From Gordonia bronchialis DSM 43247 (GTDB taxonomy: Bacteria > Actinomycetota > Actinomycetes > Mycobacteriales > Mycobacteriaceae), in NCBI RefSeq assembly GCF_000024785.1, contig NC_013441.1, positions 310,001 to 374,000 of the forward strand: DNA of 64,000 nt. The letters are read 5' to 3'. Made by a program: the position numbers and the translations under genes. Shown piece after piece: positions 25,458-33,605 of the stretch; positions within the stretch are counted from its first letter, which is position 1, and each line of letters opens with the position of its first letter. The notes under the pieces are model-generated. The model searched no databases and was not told where the DNA came from. It was given only the letters and a program-made list of their open reading frames with translations.

Positions 25458-26042
25458 TTACCCGCCGTGGCCGACTGCGTCCCACCTGTCGAAGGACAGA
25501 TCAGCTTCGGCAACAATCTCCGCGACCGCCTCGTACTGTCCCGTCACGTACGCGATGATGAACGCTGCCATCCCACCGCGGTGAAACAGATAGACGTCGT
25601 CGCGCAAGTCGGCGGACACCACCGGCCACTTGTTGGGGTCGTCGTCGACGCGATACCAGTAGCAGTAGGCGCCGCTGCTACTGCCGCCCCACGCCGTGAA
25701 CGGGATCCGGGGATCGCCGAGGACCACCGGCTGACGGACACCGTCCGGGTCGACCCACTGGGTCGCATCCCGCGTGAAGTGCTCCCGCCATTCTTCGAGC
25801 GTGTCGTGTGCGTCGGGGATGCAGTTGAAGAGGTCCTCGTGCTCGGTGGCGTCGGCGTCGGGGATCCAGACCGAGATATCGCCGCAGAAGAGCCCAGGCC
25901 CGTACGCGCTGACGATCTGGCGGTAGTCCTCGGGTGGGGTGAATCCGAGACGATCTGCCGTGCTCGCCCAGTCGACTGCGACGGTGACTCCGTCTGTGGG
26001 CGGCGGGATGAGGATGGCGAGGTTATCGAAGGTTGGAGTCAT
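25458..26042 (-). CDS. SMI1/KNR4 (SUKH)-family protein
   Basis: A protein of 194 residues with SUKH features. The N-terminal part has GFTPPEDYRQIVSAYGPGLFCGDISVW, here cited only as the PPEDY and YGPG landmarks, and the acidic segment around NCIPDAHDTLEEW; PFTAWGGSSSGAYCYW follows in the middle. SUKH proteins often act as immunity proteins against polymorphic or contact-dependent toxins. No toxin gene is adjacent, so this may be an orphan immunity gene or have a housekeeping role. The ATG at 26042 is the start. Confidence 0.75.
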   Translation of the reverse strand: MTPTFDNLAILIPPPTDGVTVAVDWASTADRLGFTPPEDYRQIVSAYGPGLFCGDISVWIPDADATEHEDLFNCIPDAHDTLEEWREHFTRDATQWVDPDGVRQPVVLGDPRIPFTAWGGSSSGAYCYWYRVDDDPNKWPVVSADLRDDVYLFHRGGMAAFIIAYVTGQYEAVAEIVAEADLSFDRWDAVGHGG

Positions 26043-26202
26043 CGGTGATGAGCGTAAGCCGCCGGGAACGTCCGGGAATTACGCCCGTGAATTTCGTTCG
26101 CGAACCTAACGCAGATCGGGCCGAATGCTGTTGTACTGACACAGGGGGTTCCCACGCACGCTGCTCGACCACGCATGTTCCCGACGAAAGGTATCCACGG
26201 TC

Positions 26203-26973
26203 ATGGTCCCAGCTCCGGTGGCAAAAGTTGCCGCAGAACTCTTCGGTACTTTCTGGCTCGTCTTCGGCGGTTGCGGATCGGCGATCTTCGCCGCCAAACA
26301 GGTCGCCGAACTCAAGGGCGAGGACGATGCGATGTTCGGCATCAACGTCGGCATCGGCTATCTCGGCGTCGCCCTGGCCTTCGGTCTGACGGTGGTGACG
26401 ATGGCCTACGCGGTCGGCCACATCTCCGGCGGTCACTTCAATCCGGCGGTGAGCCTCGGTGCTGCCATCGGTGGGCGTCTGCCCTGGAAGGATGTGCCCG
26501 GCTACTGGATCGCGCAGGTCGTGGGCGGTCTGATCGCCGGACTTGCCCTGTGGGCCATCGCCAGCGGCCAGCCCGACTTCGAGCGCACAGGCTCGATGGT
26601 GGCCAACGGCTATGGCGATCACTCGCCCAATCACTACACCCTCGCGGCGGTGCTCGTCGCGGAGATCCTGCTGACGGGGTTCTTCATCATCATCATCCTG
26701 GGTGCCACGGATTCCCGTGCGCCCGTCGGACTGGCGCCGTTGGCAATCGGGTTGTCGCTCACCCTGATTCACCTGATCTCCATCCCGATCAGCAACACGT
26801 CGGTCAACCCGGCCCGCTCGACCGGTGTGGCGTTCTTCAACGGCGACGGCGCGCCCGCACAGTTGTGGGCGTTTTGGGTGGCGCCGCTGGTGGGTGCGGC
26901 GATCGGTGCGCTGATCTACCGGGCGTTCCTCGCTGCGGAGGGAACCGCCGAAACCGAGTCCGAACTCGCCTGA
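26203..26973 (+). CDS. aqpZ: Aquaporin Z
   Basis: A six-helix MIP-family channel of 256 residues with both pore motifs: HFNPAVSL (Asn80-Ala82) and SVNPARST in the C-terminal half, the latter with the conserved pore Arg. The N-terminus [17 protein letters not shown] is typical of AqpZ. It should conduct water across the inner membrane. GAAAGG precedes the ATG. The long insert [15 protein letters not shown] after helix 1 is seen in other actinobacterial aquaporins. Confidence 0.94.
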   Translation: MVPAPVAKVAAELFGTFWLVFGGCGSAIFAAKQVAELKGEDDAMFGINVGIGYLGVALAFGLTVVTMAYAVGHISGGHFNPAVSLGAAIGGRLPWKDVPGYWIAQVVGGLIAGLALWAIASGQPDFERTGSMVANGYGDHSPNHYTLAAVLVAEILLTGFFIIIILGATDSRAPVGLAPLAIGLSLTLIHLISIPISNTSVNPARSTGVAFFNGDGAPAQLWAFWVAPLVGAAIGALIYRAFLAAEGTAETESELA

Positions 26974-27071
26974 CCGCTCGTGAAAGTGCGGGTAAACGGA
27001 CCCGGGTGCCACTTTGGACAAATGACCCACTAGGTCTTGCCGAACGCCGACCGTTATGTGAAGGTGACATC

Positions 27072-27091
27072 TAGTTCGCGTACGTGAACTA
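27072..27091. promoter_or_regulatory. 20-bp near-perfect palindrome downstream of aqpZ
   Basis: TAGTTCGCGT is followed by ACGTGAACTA, a palindrome with one mismatched pair. It lies in the 341-base gap before the antiporter and looks like an operator. See the hairpin and terminator that follow. Confidence 0.5.
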
Positions 27092-27208
27092 AGTGGTGGC
27101 CCTGTCAGGGGGTTGCCGCCCCCCGCGTGGGGTGGGGGCGGCAGCATGGCCCGATGGCCCGACAGCGACGTCGGGCGCCGCCCGACCCGAGATCGACTCG
27201 CCCAACTT

Positions 27209-27255
27209 GGCACGACGCCCGCGGTTACGGGGGTTCCCGCGGCGTCGTGCCTTTT
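27209..27255 (+). terminator. Strong terminator hairpin in the aqpZ-antiporter gap
   Basis: GGCACGACGCC (27209-27219) pairs with GGCGTCGTGCC (27241-27251), extended by GCGG/CCGC, and is followed by TTTT. A second G/C-rich hairpin (GCCGCCCCC...GGGGGCGGC) lies near 27117-27147. The rest of the 26974-27313 gap shows no convincing gene; the terminator suggests a short non-coding transcript ends here. Confidence 0.7.
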
Positions 27256-27313
27256 CCTCTCATCAACCGACGTACCCGGCGAAACCCGTGATGGGCTGCC
27301 AGAATCTGCCCTC

Positions 27314-29008
27314 ATGGAACTGCTCATCCTGGTTCTCGTCGGAGCGATCATCGTCACCGCCGTCGCCGATCGGCGGGGCATGCAACCGGCCCTCATCATC
27401 GTCGTGATCGCGCTCGGGGTGTCATTCATCCCAGGTCTGCCGCAGGTGGAGCTCGACTCGGAGGTCCTGCTCACCGTCGTCCTGCCACCGCTGCTCTACT
27501 CCGCGGCTCTCGGGTTCTCGTTCCCCAACTTCCTCCGCAACATCAAGCCGATCCTCGGATTGGGTGTCGCGATGGTCGTCATCACCGCATTCGCCGTCGG
27601 ATTGATCGCGTCGCTGCTGATCCCCGAGTTCACCTTCCTGCTCGCACTGTTGCTCGGCGCGATCGTCGCCCCGCCCGACGCGGTCACCGCGGTCGCGATC
27701 GGACGCAAACTCGGACTCCCCAAACGACTGATGGCCATCCTCACCGGCGAGAGCCTGGTCAACGACGCCGCAGCGCTGTCACTGTTCGCGATCGCCATCT
27801 CGCAGATCGCCAACACCCACGCCTTCATCGAGAACCCCCTGCTGCTCTTCGGCTACAACGCCGTCCTCGGGCCGATCGTCGGCCTCGTCCTCGGCCTGCT
27901 GACGCTGTGGATACGCGGCCACCTGCGCAACCCCGCGCTGGAAACCGTGCAGGGATTCGTGGTGCCGTTCGCCGCGTTCCTCGCCGCCGAACATCTCCAC
28001 GCGTCCGGCGTTCTCGCCGTCGTCATCGCCGGATTCGTCGTCGGCTCCGGCTCCGTGCACGCCGGCTATCAGACGCGGCTGCAGGAACGCTACGTGTGGA
28101 ACTCGGTGGACGTCCTGCTCGAGGCATTCGTCTTCGCCTACATCGGGTTACAGCTGCGGTTCATCATCGAAGACCTGCGGGAGGCACGAGAATCGCTGGT
28201 GCAGATCGGGATTGCGTCGATCCTGGTCCTCGCCGTGGTCCTCGCGATCCGTCCGGTCTGCGTCTTCGCGATGTTCGGGCGCGGAGTGGTGGGCCGACGC
28301 ATCGAGAACACGATGAGTCTGCAGATCCAGGCCAACCCTCGACGGGCCGCCGCCGCGCAGTCACGCACACCCCGACCGAAACGGTTGGCGGGACTCCGTG
28401 AACGCATCGACAACCGACCGCTCACCTGGCAGGAATCGGTGGTGGTGGCCTGGACGGGTATGCGCGGCGTGGTGACACTGGCCGCCGCGTCCGGCATACC
28501 GCCGACGCTGTCCACCGGGGAACCGTTCCCGGAACGATCCGCGATCCAGGCCATCGCGTTCGTGGTCGCCGTCGGCACCATACTCATCCAGGGTCCGACT
28601 CTGCCCTGGCTCATCAGCCGGCTGCATCTGCGCAACGAGGACGAGGAGCGATACGACGTCGAGCAGACCGAACGGGCCGAACGGATCGTGCAGATCGCCG
28701 CCCAGATCGTCATCGCCGATTTCGTCGCGAAACCGCCACCCGGCCTCGACGACGCCACCGTCGCGCACATCAAGGACACCGTCGCCCGCCAGTCACGCGA
28801 CGCCGACGAGATGCCCGACCCCGACGCGCACACCGCGCGCGCCGACGCCTTCGCCGCGCTCTACCGTGACGTCCTGTCGGCGCAACGTGAATCGCTCGTG
28901 GAGAACCGCGACGCCGGCGCGGTGGAAGACGAGGCGGTGCGCGCCATGCTCGAACGCCTCGACCTCCAGGAGGCCGGCCTGTCGGCACGGCTGGAGAGTC
29001 GTTTCTGA
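27314..29008 (+). CDS. Na+/H+ antiporter, CPA1 family
   Basis: A 564-residue protein: about twelve membrane helices, then a hydrophilic C-terminal part of some 150 residues. The ion-binding Asp region GAIVAPPDAVTAVAIG and the segment GESLVNDAAALSLF mark the CPA1 (NhaP/NHE) family. Proton-driven Na+ or K+ export across the inner membrane is expected. The ATG at 27314 follows a cluster of hairpins; the open frame upstream of it does not resemble the family. Confidence 0.92.
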   Translation: MELLILVLVGAIIVTAVADRRGMQPALIIVVIALGVSFIPGLPQVELDSEVLLTVVLPPLLYSAALGFSFPNFLRNIKPILGLGVAMVVITAFAVGLIASLLIPEFTFLLALLLGAIVAPPDAVTAVAIGRKLGLPKRLMAILTGESLVNDAAALSLFAIAISQIANTHAFIENPLLLFGYNAVLGPIVGLVLGLLTLWIRGHLRNPALETVQGFVVPFAAFLAAEHLHASGVLAVVIAGFVVGSGSVHAGYQTRLQERYVWNSVDVLLEAFVFAYIGLQLRFIIEDLREARESLVQIGIASILVLAVVLAIRPVCVFAMFGRGVVGRRIENTMSLQIQANPRRAAAAQSRTPRPKRLAGLRERIDNRPLTWQESVVVAWTGMRGVVTLAAASGIPPTLSTGEPFPERSAIQAIAFVVAVGTILIQGPTLPWLISRLHLRNEDEERYDVEQTERAERIVQIAAQIVIADFVAKPPPGLDDATVAHIKDTVARQSRDADEMPDPDAHTARADAFAALYRDVLSAQRESLVENRDAGAVEDEAVRAMLERLDLQEAGLSARLESRF

Positions 29009-29089
29009 CCCTCGGCCGACCGGCCCGCAACGCCCGACGCCGTAATGTCGTGGGCAAGACGTATTGGATCGGAGAGGGACCGCACACAC

Positions 29090-29884
29090 ATGGGACAGCC
29101 CGGCCAACCGCGGCCACCGGAACCGGCCGGCGGCGCGCGCCCCGGCGGTTCCCGGTCCGGGCCGGAAGAATACCGCGGCACCTTGCGTCAGCTCTATCCG
29201 CCGCTCGGCTTCGCACCCGACGGCACACCCCTGTTCTGGCCGGGTCAGCAGACACCCCACCCGGGCGCCCGGCGGCCCGACGACAGCGGCCGGCAGGCAC
29301 CCGACCAGGACCGAACCACCGCTTCGGCAGACGACGATTCGCCGCCCGCACCGCAATCCCGGCCACGACGCACCACCGACACGGTCCCGACGGTGCGCAG
29401 CATGGCGATCACCGCGGCCGCACTTGCCGCCGCGGTCATCCTCGTGGTCCTCGTCGCGATCGCGTTCATGCGTGCGGGCCCCGACCAGGATTCGACGACG
29501 GCCGCCGACCTGCCCACCTTCACCACTGAGACCTTCACCCGCATCCCGACCACCGGCCCGCGACTGACCCCCAGCCGACCGGACCGCAGTACCCCGCGCT
29601 CGCCGGCCGGTATCGATCCGGCCGGCAAACAGATCACCTATCAGGTCACCATCGAGGGCACCGCCACGATCCTCTACGTCGATGCCGCGGGTCTGCGTAC
29701 CGAGTTCGCGCCGCCGGCCACCTGGAAATACACCTTCACCGGCAGCTATAACCCGCTGCGGCTGATCGTCGTCGTCGGTTCCGGCAGTACCGCAACCTGC
29801 ACGATCACGGTCGACGGACAAGCGGTCGTCAATGACGAAGTCGGCCCGGCGTCGGCGAAGCGGAGTGCGTCATGCATTGCCTGA
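29090..29884 (+). CDS. Single-pass membrane protein with MmpS-like C-terminal domain
   Basis: A 264-residue protein: a proline-rich cytoplasmic N-terminus of about 100 residues, one helix (MAITAAALAAAVILVVLVA), a Thr/Pro linker, and a domain of about 80 residues at the C-terminus. That domain (TYQVTIEGTATILYVDAAG...; ATCTITVDGQAVV) resembles MmpS proteins, which assist MmpL lipid exporters. Two Cys may form a disulfide. No mmpL gene is near. The ATG at 29090 follows GGAGAGGGAC. Confidence 0.75.
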   Translation: MGQPGQPRPPEPAGGARPGGSRSGPEEYRGTLRQLYPPLGFAPDGTPLFWPGQQTPHPGARRPDDSGRQAPDQDRTTASADDDSPPAPQSRPRRTTDTVPTVRSMAITAAALAAAVILVVLVAIAFMRAGPDQDSTTAADLPTFTTETFTRIPTTGPRLTPSRPDRSTPRSPAGIDPAGKQITYQVTIEGTATILYVDAAGLRTEFAPPATWKYTFTGSYNPLRLIVVVGSGSTATCTITVDGQAVVNDEVGPASAKRSASCIA

Positions 29885-29965
29885 CCGGTGGTCCGTCGCA
29901 CATTTTTCCCGGTCTACCTGCAGATCAGTTGTGTGGAACGGGCGCGCGGTCGCTACCGTAGGTAC

Positions 29966-30577
29966 GTGAGTTCTCCGCAAGCAGCGCCGCAGAGCGCGAC
30001 ACCCTCGGGTGATTACCGGACGATGCTGACGTGGCGGGGCGAAGGAACCGACCGCCTCGAGCAGGTACGTCTCCACGTGAACGGCACGCGCATCAAGGCC
30101 TATGGCCGCATCATCGCCGCCGCCACCGACGACCACGAGGCATTCTCCGCGTCGTACGAGCTGGTCACCAACGACTCCGGCGTGACCAAACGACTCTCCA
30201 TCCACCTCGTCCGCGCCAGTGGTGAGACACAGTTCGCCATCAACCGCGACGAGGAGCAGCACTGGCTGGTCCACGCCCCCGGCGGCGAATCCATCCGCAG
30301 CGACTTCAACGGCGCCATGGACGTCGACCTCGCGTTGTCCCCGATGTTCAACGCCCTGCCGATCCGCCGCCTCGGGCTGGCCGCCGGCAGCGGCGAAGCC
30401 ACCGAGGTCCCCGTCGTGTACGTGTACCTGCCGCAGGGCGTCGTGGAACCCGGGACCCTCACCTACACCCCGAAGCCCGACGGCCTCGGCGTGGTTTCCC
30501 CGGTCGCGAACTCCACCCTCACCATCGACGACAACGGCTTCGTCGTCGACTACCCGGGACTGGCCACGCGCGTCTGA
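29966..30577 (+). CDS. Putative glycolipid-binding protein (DUF1089)
   Basis: A 203-residue protein of the DUF1089/PA1994-like family. The opening LTWRGEGTDRLEQVRL and the signature DVDLALSPMFNALPIRRLGL are diagnostic. The family has a lipocalin-like sheet structure related to LolA/LprG-type proteins and is proposed to bind glycolipids. There is no signal peptide, so it would be cytoplasmic. The GTG at 29966 has TACCGT six bases upstream, a candidate leaderless promoter. It converges on tyrA. Confidence 0.82.
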   Translation: MSSPQAAPQSATPSGDYRTMLTWRGEGTDRLEQVRLHVNGTRIKAYGRIIAAATDDHEAFSASYELVTNDSGVTKRLSIHLVRASGETQFAINRDEEQHWLVHAPGGESIRSDFNGAMDVDLALSPMFNALPIRRLGLAAGSGEATEVPVVYVYLPQGVVEPGTLTYTPKPDGLGVVSPVANSTLTIDDNGFVVDYPGLATRV

Positions 30578-30590
30578 GTCCCACCTGAAC

Positions 30591-31568
30591 TCAGCCCACC
30601 CAGACCCGCCCGGCGTGCGCTTGGCGCCGGAGTTCGCTCTGCCAGCCCTCGGCACCCACGGTGACCCCGGTGATCGGTTGCACGTCGCTCTCGGCCATCG
30701 CCTCGTAGGCGCGCCGCGCGCGGTGCCCGTCGTCGATGAGGATCTCGACATTCCCCTTGTCGCGCAGGTCATCCCGGGCCGCGATGAGTCGGTCGATGGT
30801 CTCGCTGAGTACGTTGAGCACCGCGATCCGGTTGGCCTCGACCATGGCCCGCTGTAGCGCCGGCGCGCTTCCGGCGACGCGGGTGCCGTCGCGGAAACTG
30901 CCGGCGGCGAGGCGTAGCGCCAGTCCGCTCTCGGCAGCGCCGACCGCAGCGGTGGCGGCCGCCGTCAGATGCGGGAGATGGGAGATCGCGGCGACCGCGC
31001 GGTCGTGCGCATCCGGTGCCGCGGGAACCACCGACGCGCCCGCCGCCCGGGCCATCGTGGCGACGGTCAGCCAATCGTCGGCCGGCGTGGTGTCCTCGGT
31101 GGTGACCATCCACATCGCGCCGCCGAACAGCGTGGGATCGGTGGCCGCCCACCCCGACCGGCTGGTGCCCGCCATCGGATGCCCACCGACGTAGCGTCCA
31201 CCGGGGTGCACCCGGCGCACGATCTCGGTGACCTCCTGTTTCACACTGATCACGTCGGTCAGCAGCACGGTCGGGGCCAGCTCGGCGACCCGTGCCACCA
31301 GCGGTTCGATCGTGGTCACCGGCGTCGCCAGCACCACCAGCGCGTCGACGTCGGCCGCCCGGCGCAGCGTCTCGTCGAGGTCCGACGACGCCGAATACCC
31401 GTCGCCGACCGCGTCCTGCGCGGTCTGGGTCGACCGGTTGTACCCGAAGGCGTCGTGCCCGGCGTCGTGCAGCACCCGCAGCAGCGATCCGCCGATCAGG
31501 CCGAGGCCGAGCACACACACCGGGGGAAGAGCGGAGGTCGGATCAGTCACCTCCACAGATTCCCACAT
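30591..31568 (-). CDS. tyrA: Prephenate dehydrogenase
   Basis: A 325-residue NAD-dependent dehydrogenase. The Rossmann motif CVLGLGLIGGSLL lies near the N-terminus, and TDVISVKQEV, YVGGHPMAGTSRSGW and DAHDRAVAAISHLPH follow, all typical of TyrA. It converts prephenate to 4-hydroxyphenylpyruvate in tyrosine synthesis. The C-terminal 50 residues may hold a small regulatory extension. A GTG at 31550 is an alternative start. It is divergent from the tadA pair, as Rv3754 is from Rv3753c/Rv3752c. Confidence 0.93.
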   Translation of the reverse strand: MWESVEVTDPTSALPPVCVLGLGLIGGSLLRVLHDAGHDAFGYNRSTQTAQDAVGDGYSASSDLDETLRRAADVDALVVLATPVTTIEPLVARVAELAPTVLLTDVISVKQEVTEIVRRVHPGGRYVGGHPMAGTSRSGWAATDPTLFGGAMWMVTTEDTTPADDWLTVATMARAAGASVVPAAPDAHDRAVAAISHLPHLTAAATAAVGAAESGLALRLAAGSFRDGTRVAGSAPALQRAMVEANRIAVLNVLSETIDRLIAARDDLRDKGNVEILIDDGHRARRAYEAMAESDVQPITGVTVGAEGWQSELRRQAHAGRVWVG

Positions 31569-31627
31569 CCGCCCGCGGCCGCCGCCGGGACTTGGGCGCT
31601 GTGCCGATTGCGGCTACCGTGACCTGC

Positions 31628-32167
31628 ATGGCTGGTGCCGGCGCGCAGAAGACAGGCTCGAACACGCAGGACGATGACGACATCGACGGTTTCGCCGTCG
31701 CAGTTGTCCGCGAAGACGGTGCGTGGAAGGTCACCGCGATGAAACCCGGTGCGCTGAGCGATCTTTCCGACGCCGAACGGCAACTCCGCGACCTGCGCTC
31801 GGCGGGCGCGGTGTTCGGCCTGCTCGACGTCGACGACGAGTTCTTCATCGTCATCCGCCCCGCACCGTCGGGTGCGCACCTGCTGCTGTCCGACGCGACC
31901 GCCGCCGTCGACTACGACATCGCCGCCGACGCCCTCGACGCACTGAACATCGACGTCCCCGACCTCGACCCCGACGAACTCGACGACATCGATCCCTGGG
32001 AGGAAGGCGACCTCGCCGTCCTGGCCGACCTGGGACTGCCCGACGCCGTGATGAGCATCATCGTCAACGACACCGACCTCTACGCCGACGAGCAGATCGG
32101 CATGATCGCCGCGCGCCTCGGCTTCGCCGACGAACTCTCCAAGGTGCTCGACTCCCTCGGCCACTGA
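31628..32167 (+). CDS. tRNA adenosine deaminase-associated protein
   Basis: A 179-residue acidic protein matching the family encoded next to tadA in Actinobacteria (Rv3753c-like). Landmarks are DGFAVAVVREDGAWKV, ADALDALNIDVPDLDPDEL and a C-terminal region ADEQIGMIAARLGFADELS. Its function is not established; a role in TadA activity or stability is inferred from conserved linkage. The start has TACCGT 7 bases upstream. tadA begins 4 bases after its stop. Confidence 0.88.
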   Translation: MAGAGAQKTGSNTQDDDDIDGFAVAVVREDGAWKVTAMKPGALSDLSDAERQLRDLRSAGAVFGLLDVDDEFFIVIRPAPSGAHLLLSDATAAVDYDIAADALDALNIDVPDLDPDELDDIDPWEEGDLAVLADLGLPDAVMSIIVNDTDLYADEQIGMIAARLGFADELSKVLDSLGH

Positions 32168-32171
32168 ACCC

Positions 32172-32627
32172 GTGCGTGCCGTCTGGGAGTCGATGATGGC
32201 GTCCGCACTGGACGCGGCAGCCGACGCCGGCGACGACGACGTTCCCATCGGAGCTGTGGTCTTCGACCCCGGCGGTATCGAACTCGCCCGCGCCGCCAAC
32301 CGCCGCGAAGCCGACGCCGACCCCACCGCGCACGCCGAGATCCTCGCCCTGCGCGCCGCCGCGGCCGCCTTCGGCGACGGCTGGCGACTACCCGGCTGCA
32401 CCATCGCCGTCACCGTCGAGCCATGCACGATGTGCGCGGGCGCCATCACCCTCGCCCGCATCGATACCCTCCTGTTCGGGGCATGGGAACCCAAAACCGG
32501 GGCCGTCGGCTCACTGTGGGACGTCGTGCGCGATCCGCGCCTCACCCACCGCCCGCAGGTCCGCGGCGGCATCTTCGAAGACCGCTGCCGCGAACTGATG
32601 ATCGACTTCTTCCAGCAACAGCGCTGA
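32172..32627 (+). CDS. tadA: tRNA-specific adenosine deaminase
   Basis: A 151-residue zinc deaminase. TAHAEILAL supplies the His ligand and catalytic Glu56, and VEPCTMCAGAI supplies the two Cys ligands; ARIDTLLFGAWEPKTGAVGS follows. TadA converts A34 to inosine in tRNA-Arg(ACG), the tRNA encoded at 25.3 kb in this window. The GTG at 32172 is the start, 4 bases after the upstream gene. Confidence 0.93.
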   Translation: MRAVWESMMASALDAAADAGDDDVPIGAVVFDPGGIELARAANRREADADPTAHAEILALRAAAAAFGDGWRLPGCTIAVTVEPCTMCAGAITLARIDTLLFGAWEPKTGAVGSLWDVVRDPRLTHRPQVRGGIFEDRCRELMIDFFQQQR

Positions 32628-32730
32628 CACTCAGGGTGCGAGTCCGGGAAATCTCGGTGATCGGACCCGATGTGTAATTTCGCCTGGCCTGGCAGGCTGG
32701 ACACCAACCGCCCGTCACGAGGAGACAATC

Positions 32731-33000
32731 ATGAACCAGCCCGCCGACAAGATCAGCGCCGCCGTCGACACTGCCGTCGAGAAGATCACCGAGTTCGCCG
32801 AGAGCGGCAAGGTGCAGGAGGCGCTGGGCACCGTGCGCGACAAGGTCAACGAGTTAGCCGAGAACGAGAAGGTCCAGGAGGCCATCAGCACCGCGAAGGA
32901 CAAGATCGGTGAGGTGGCGAGCAACGAGAAAGTCCAGGAGGTGATCACCGTCGCCAAGGAGAAGGTCGGCGAGGTCACCGACAAACTCGGCGGCAAGTAG
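32731..33000 (+). CDS. Small amphipathic repeat protein, unknown function
   Basis: An 89-residue helical protein built from three roughly 20-residue repeats: SGKVQEALGTVRDKVNELAE, then NEKVQEAISTAKDKIGEVAS, then NEKVQEVITVAKEKVGEVTD. The periodic Val/Ile and Lys/Glu suggest amphipathic helices that bind membrane surfaces or proteins, as in LEA-like or apolipoprotein-like stress proteins. GAGGAGA precedes the ATG. It sits just upstream of a CsbD gene of similar composition, so a common stress role is plausible. Confidence 0.8.
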   Translation: MNQPADKISAAVDTAVEKITEFAESGKVQEALGTVRDKVNELAENEKVQEAISTAKDKIGEVASNEKVQEVITVAKEKVGEVTDKLGGK

Positions 33001-33061
33001 CGTTCCGATCACGCTGACCTGCAAACCTGGGCAGTCCGCGGGGGCTGTGGCACGTTGGAGT

Positions 33062-33080
33062 CAGGGAGTTCGACTCCCTG
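33062..33080 (+). other. Perfect 8-bp stem-loop between the two small stress-type genes
   Basis: CAGGGAGT-TCG-ACTCCCTG. It resembles a tRNA T-arm at first sight, but no tRNA fits around it. It may act in attenuation or mRNA stability between the two genes. Confidence 0.45.
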
Positions 33081-33173
33081 TGGTGCGCCCGTCCAGCAGC
33101 GGCGTGGCGTCGCCCACAGTTCCATCCCGGCCTGGCAATACGGCCGCGCCGGACCTCACATGAGGAGGACCCC

Positions 33174-33383
33174 ATGGCAATTTCCGATGATGCCAAGAAC
33201 AAGGCCGAAGAACTCAAGGGACGAGGCAAGGAAGCCGCCGGCAGCCTGACCGACGACCAGGACCTCAAGAACGAGGGCAAGGCCGACAAGGGCGCGGCCC
33301 AGGGCAAGCAGAAGGTCGCCGACGCTGCCGAGAAGGTCAAGGACAAGGTCGACGACGTCAAGAACAAGCTGACCGGCAACTGA
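33174..33383 (+). CDS. CsbD-family stress protein
   Basis: A 69-residue Lys/Glu/Asp-rich protein with the CsbD landmarks KNKAEELKGRGKEAAGSLT and KADKGAAQGK near the middle. CsbD-like proteins are induced by general stress (SigB-type regulation) and are natively flexible; their activity is unknown. GAGGAGGACCCC precedes the ATG. tRNA-Ser(CGA) follows 66 bases downstream. Confidence 0.9.
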   Translation: MAISDDAKNKAEELKGRGKEAAGSLTDDQDLKNEGKADKGAAQGKQKVADAAEKVKDKVDDVKNKLTGN

Positions 33384-33449
33384 CTGGCATCCGGCCGCTC
33401 TGACCAGCCAATTTAAGGCTCACCGCGGGGCTGCGGTACAGTCTTCCGC

Positions 33450-33540
33450 GGTGGCGTGTCCGAGCGGCCGAAGGTGCAGCACTCGAAATGCTGTGTGCGG
33501 TAACCCCGTACCGAGGGTTCAAATCCCTCCGCCACCGCCA
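33450..33540 (+). tRNA. tRNA-Ser (anticodon CGA)
   Basis: GGTGGCG (33450-33456) pairs with CGCCACC (33530-33536), then discriminator G and an encoded CCA (33538-33540). The loop CTCGAAA gives CGA. Unlike the other tRNAs here, the CCA end is encoded. Confidence 0.97.
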
Positions 33541-33543
33541 GCA

Positions 33544-33578
33544 ACACCCTCCCATCTGTCCAGGTGGGAGGGTGTTTT
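33544..33578 (+). terminator. Terminator after tRNA-Ser(CGA)
   Basis: ACACCCTCCCA (33544-33554) pairs with TGGGAGGGTGT (33565-33575), followed by TTT. It ends the tRNA transcript. Confidence 0.85.
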
Positions 33579-33605
33579 GGTGTCCGGGTGTCTGCTGGCG
33601 GGGAG

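Noticed and set aside
26023..27474. Minus-strand open frame across aqpZ
   Set aside because: Antisense of a clear aquaporin gene; no family features.
33010..33092. Possible tRNA around the T-arm-like sequence at 33062-33080
   Set aside because: No matching 5' acceptor strand, D-arm or anticodon arm could be found; the stem continues for 8 bp with a 3-base loop, unlike a T-arm.
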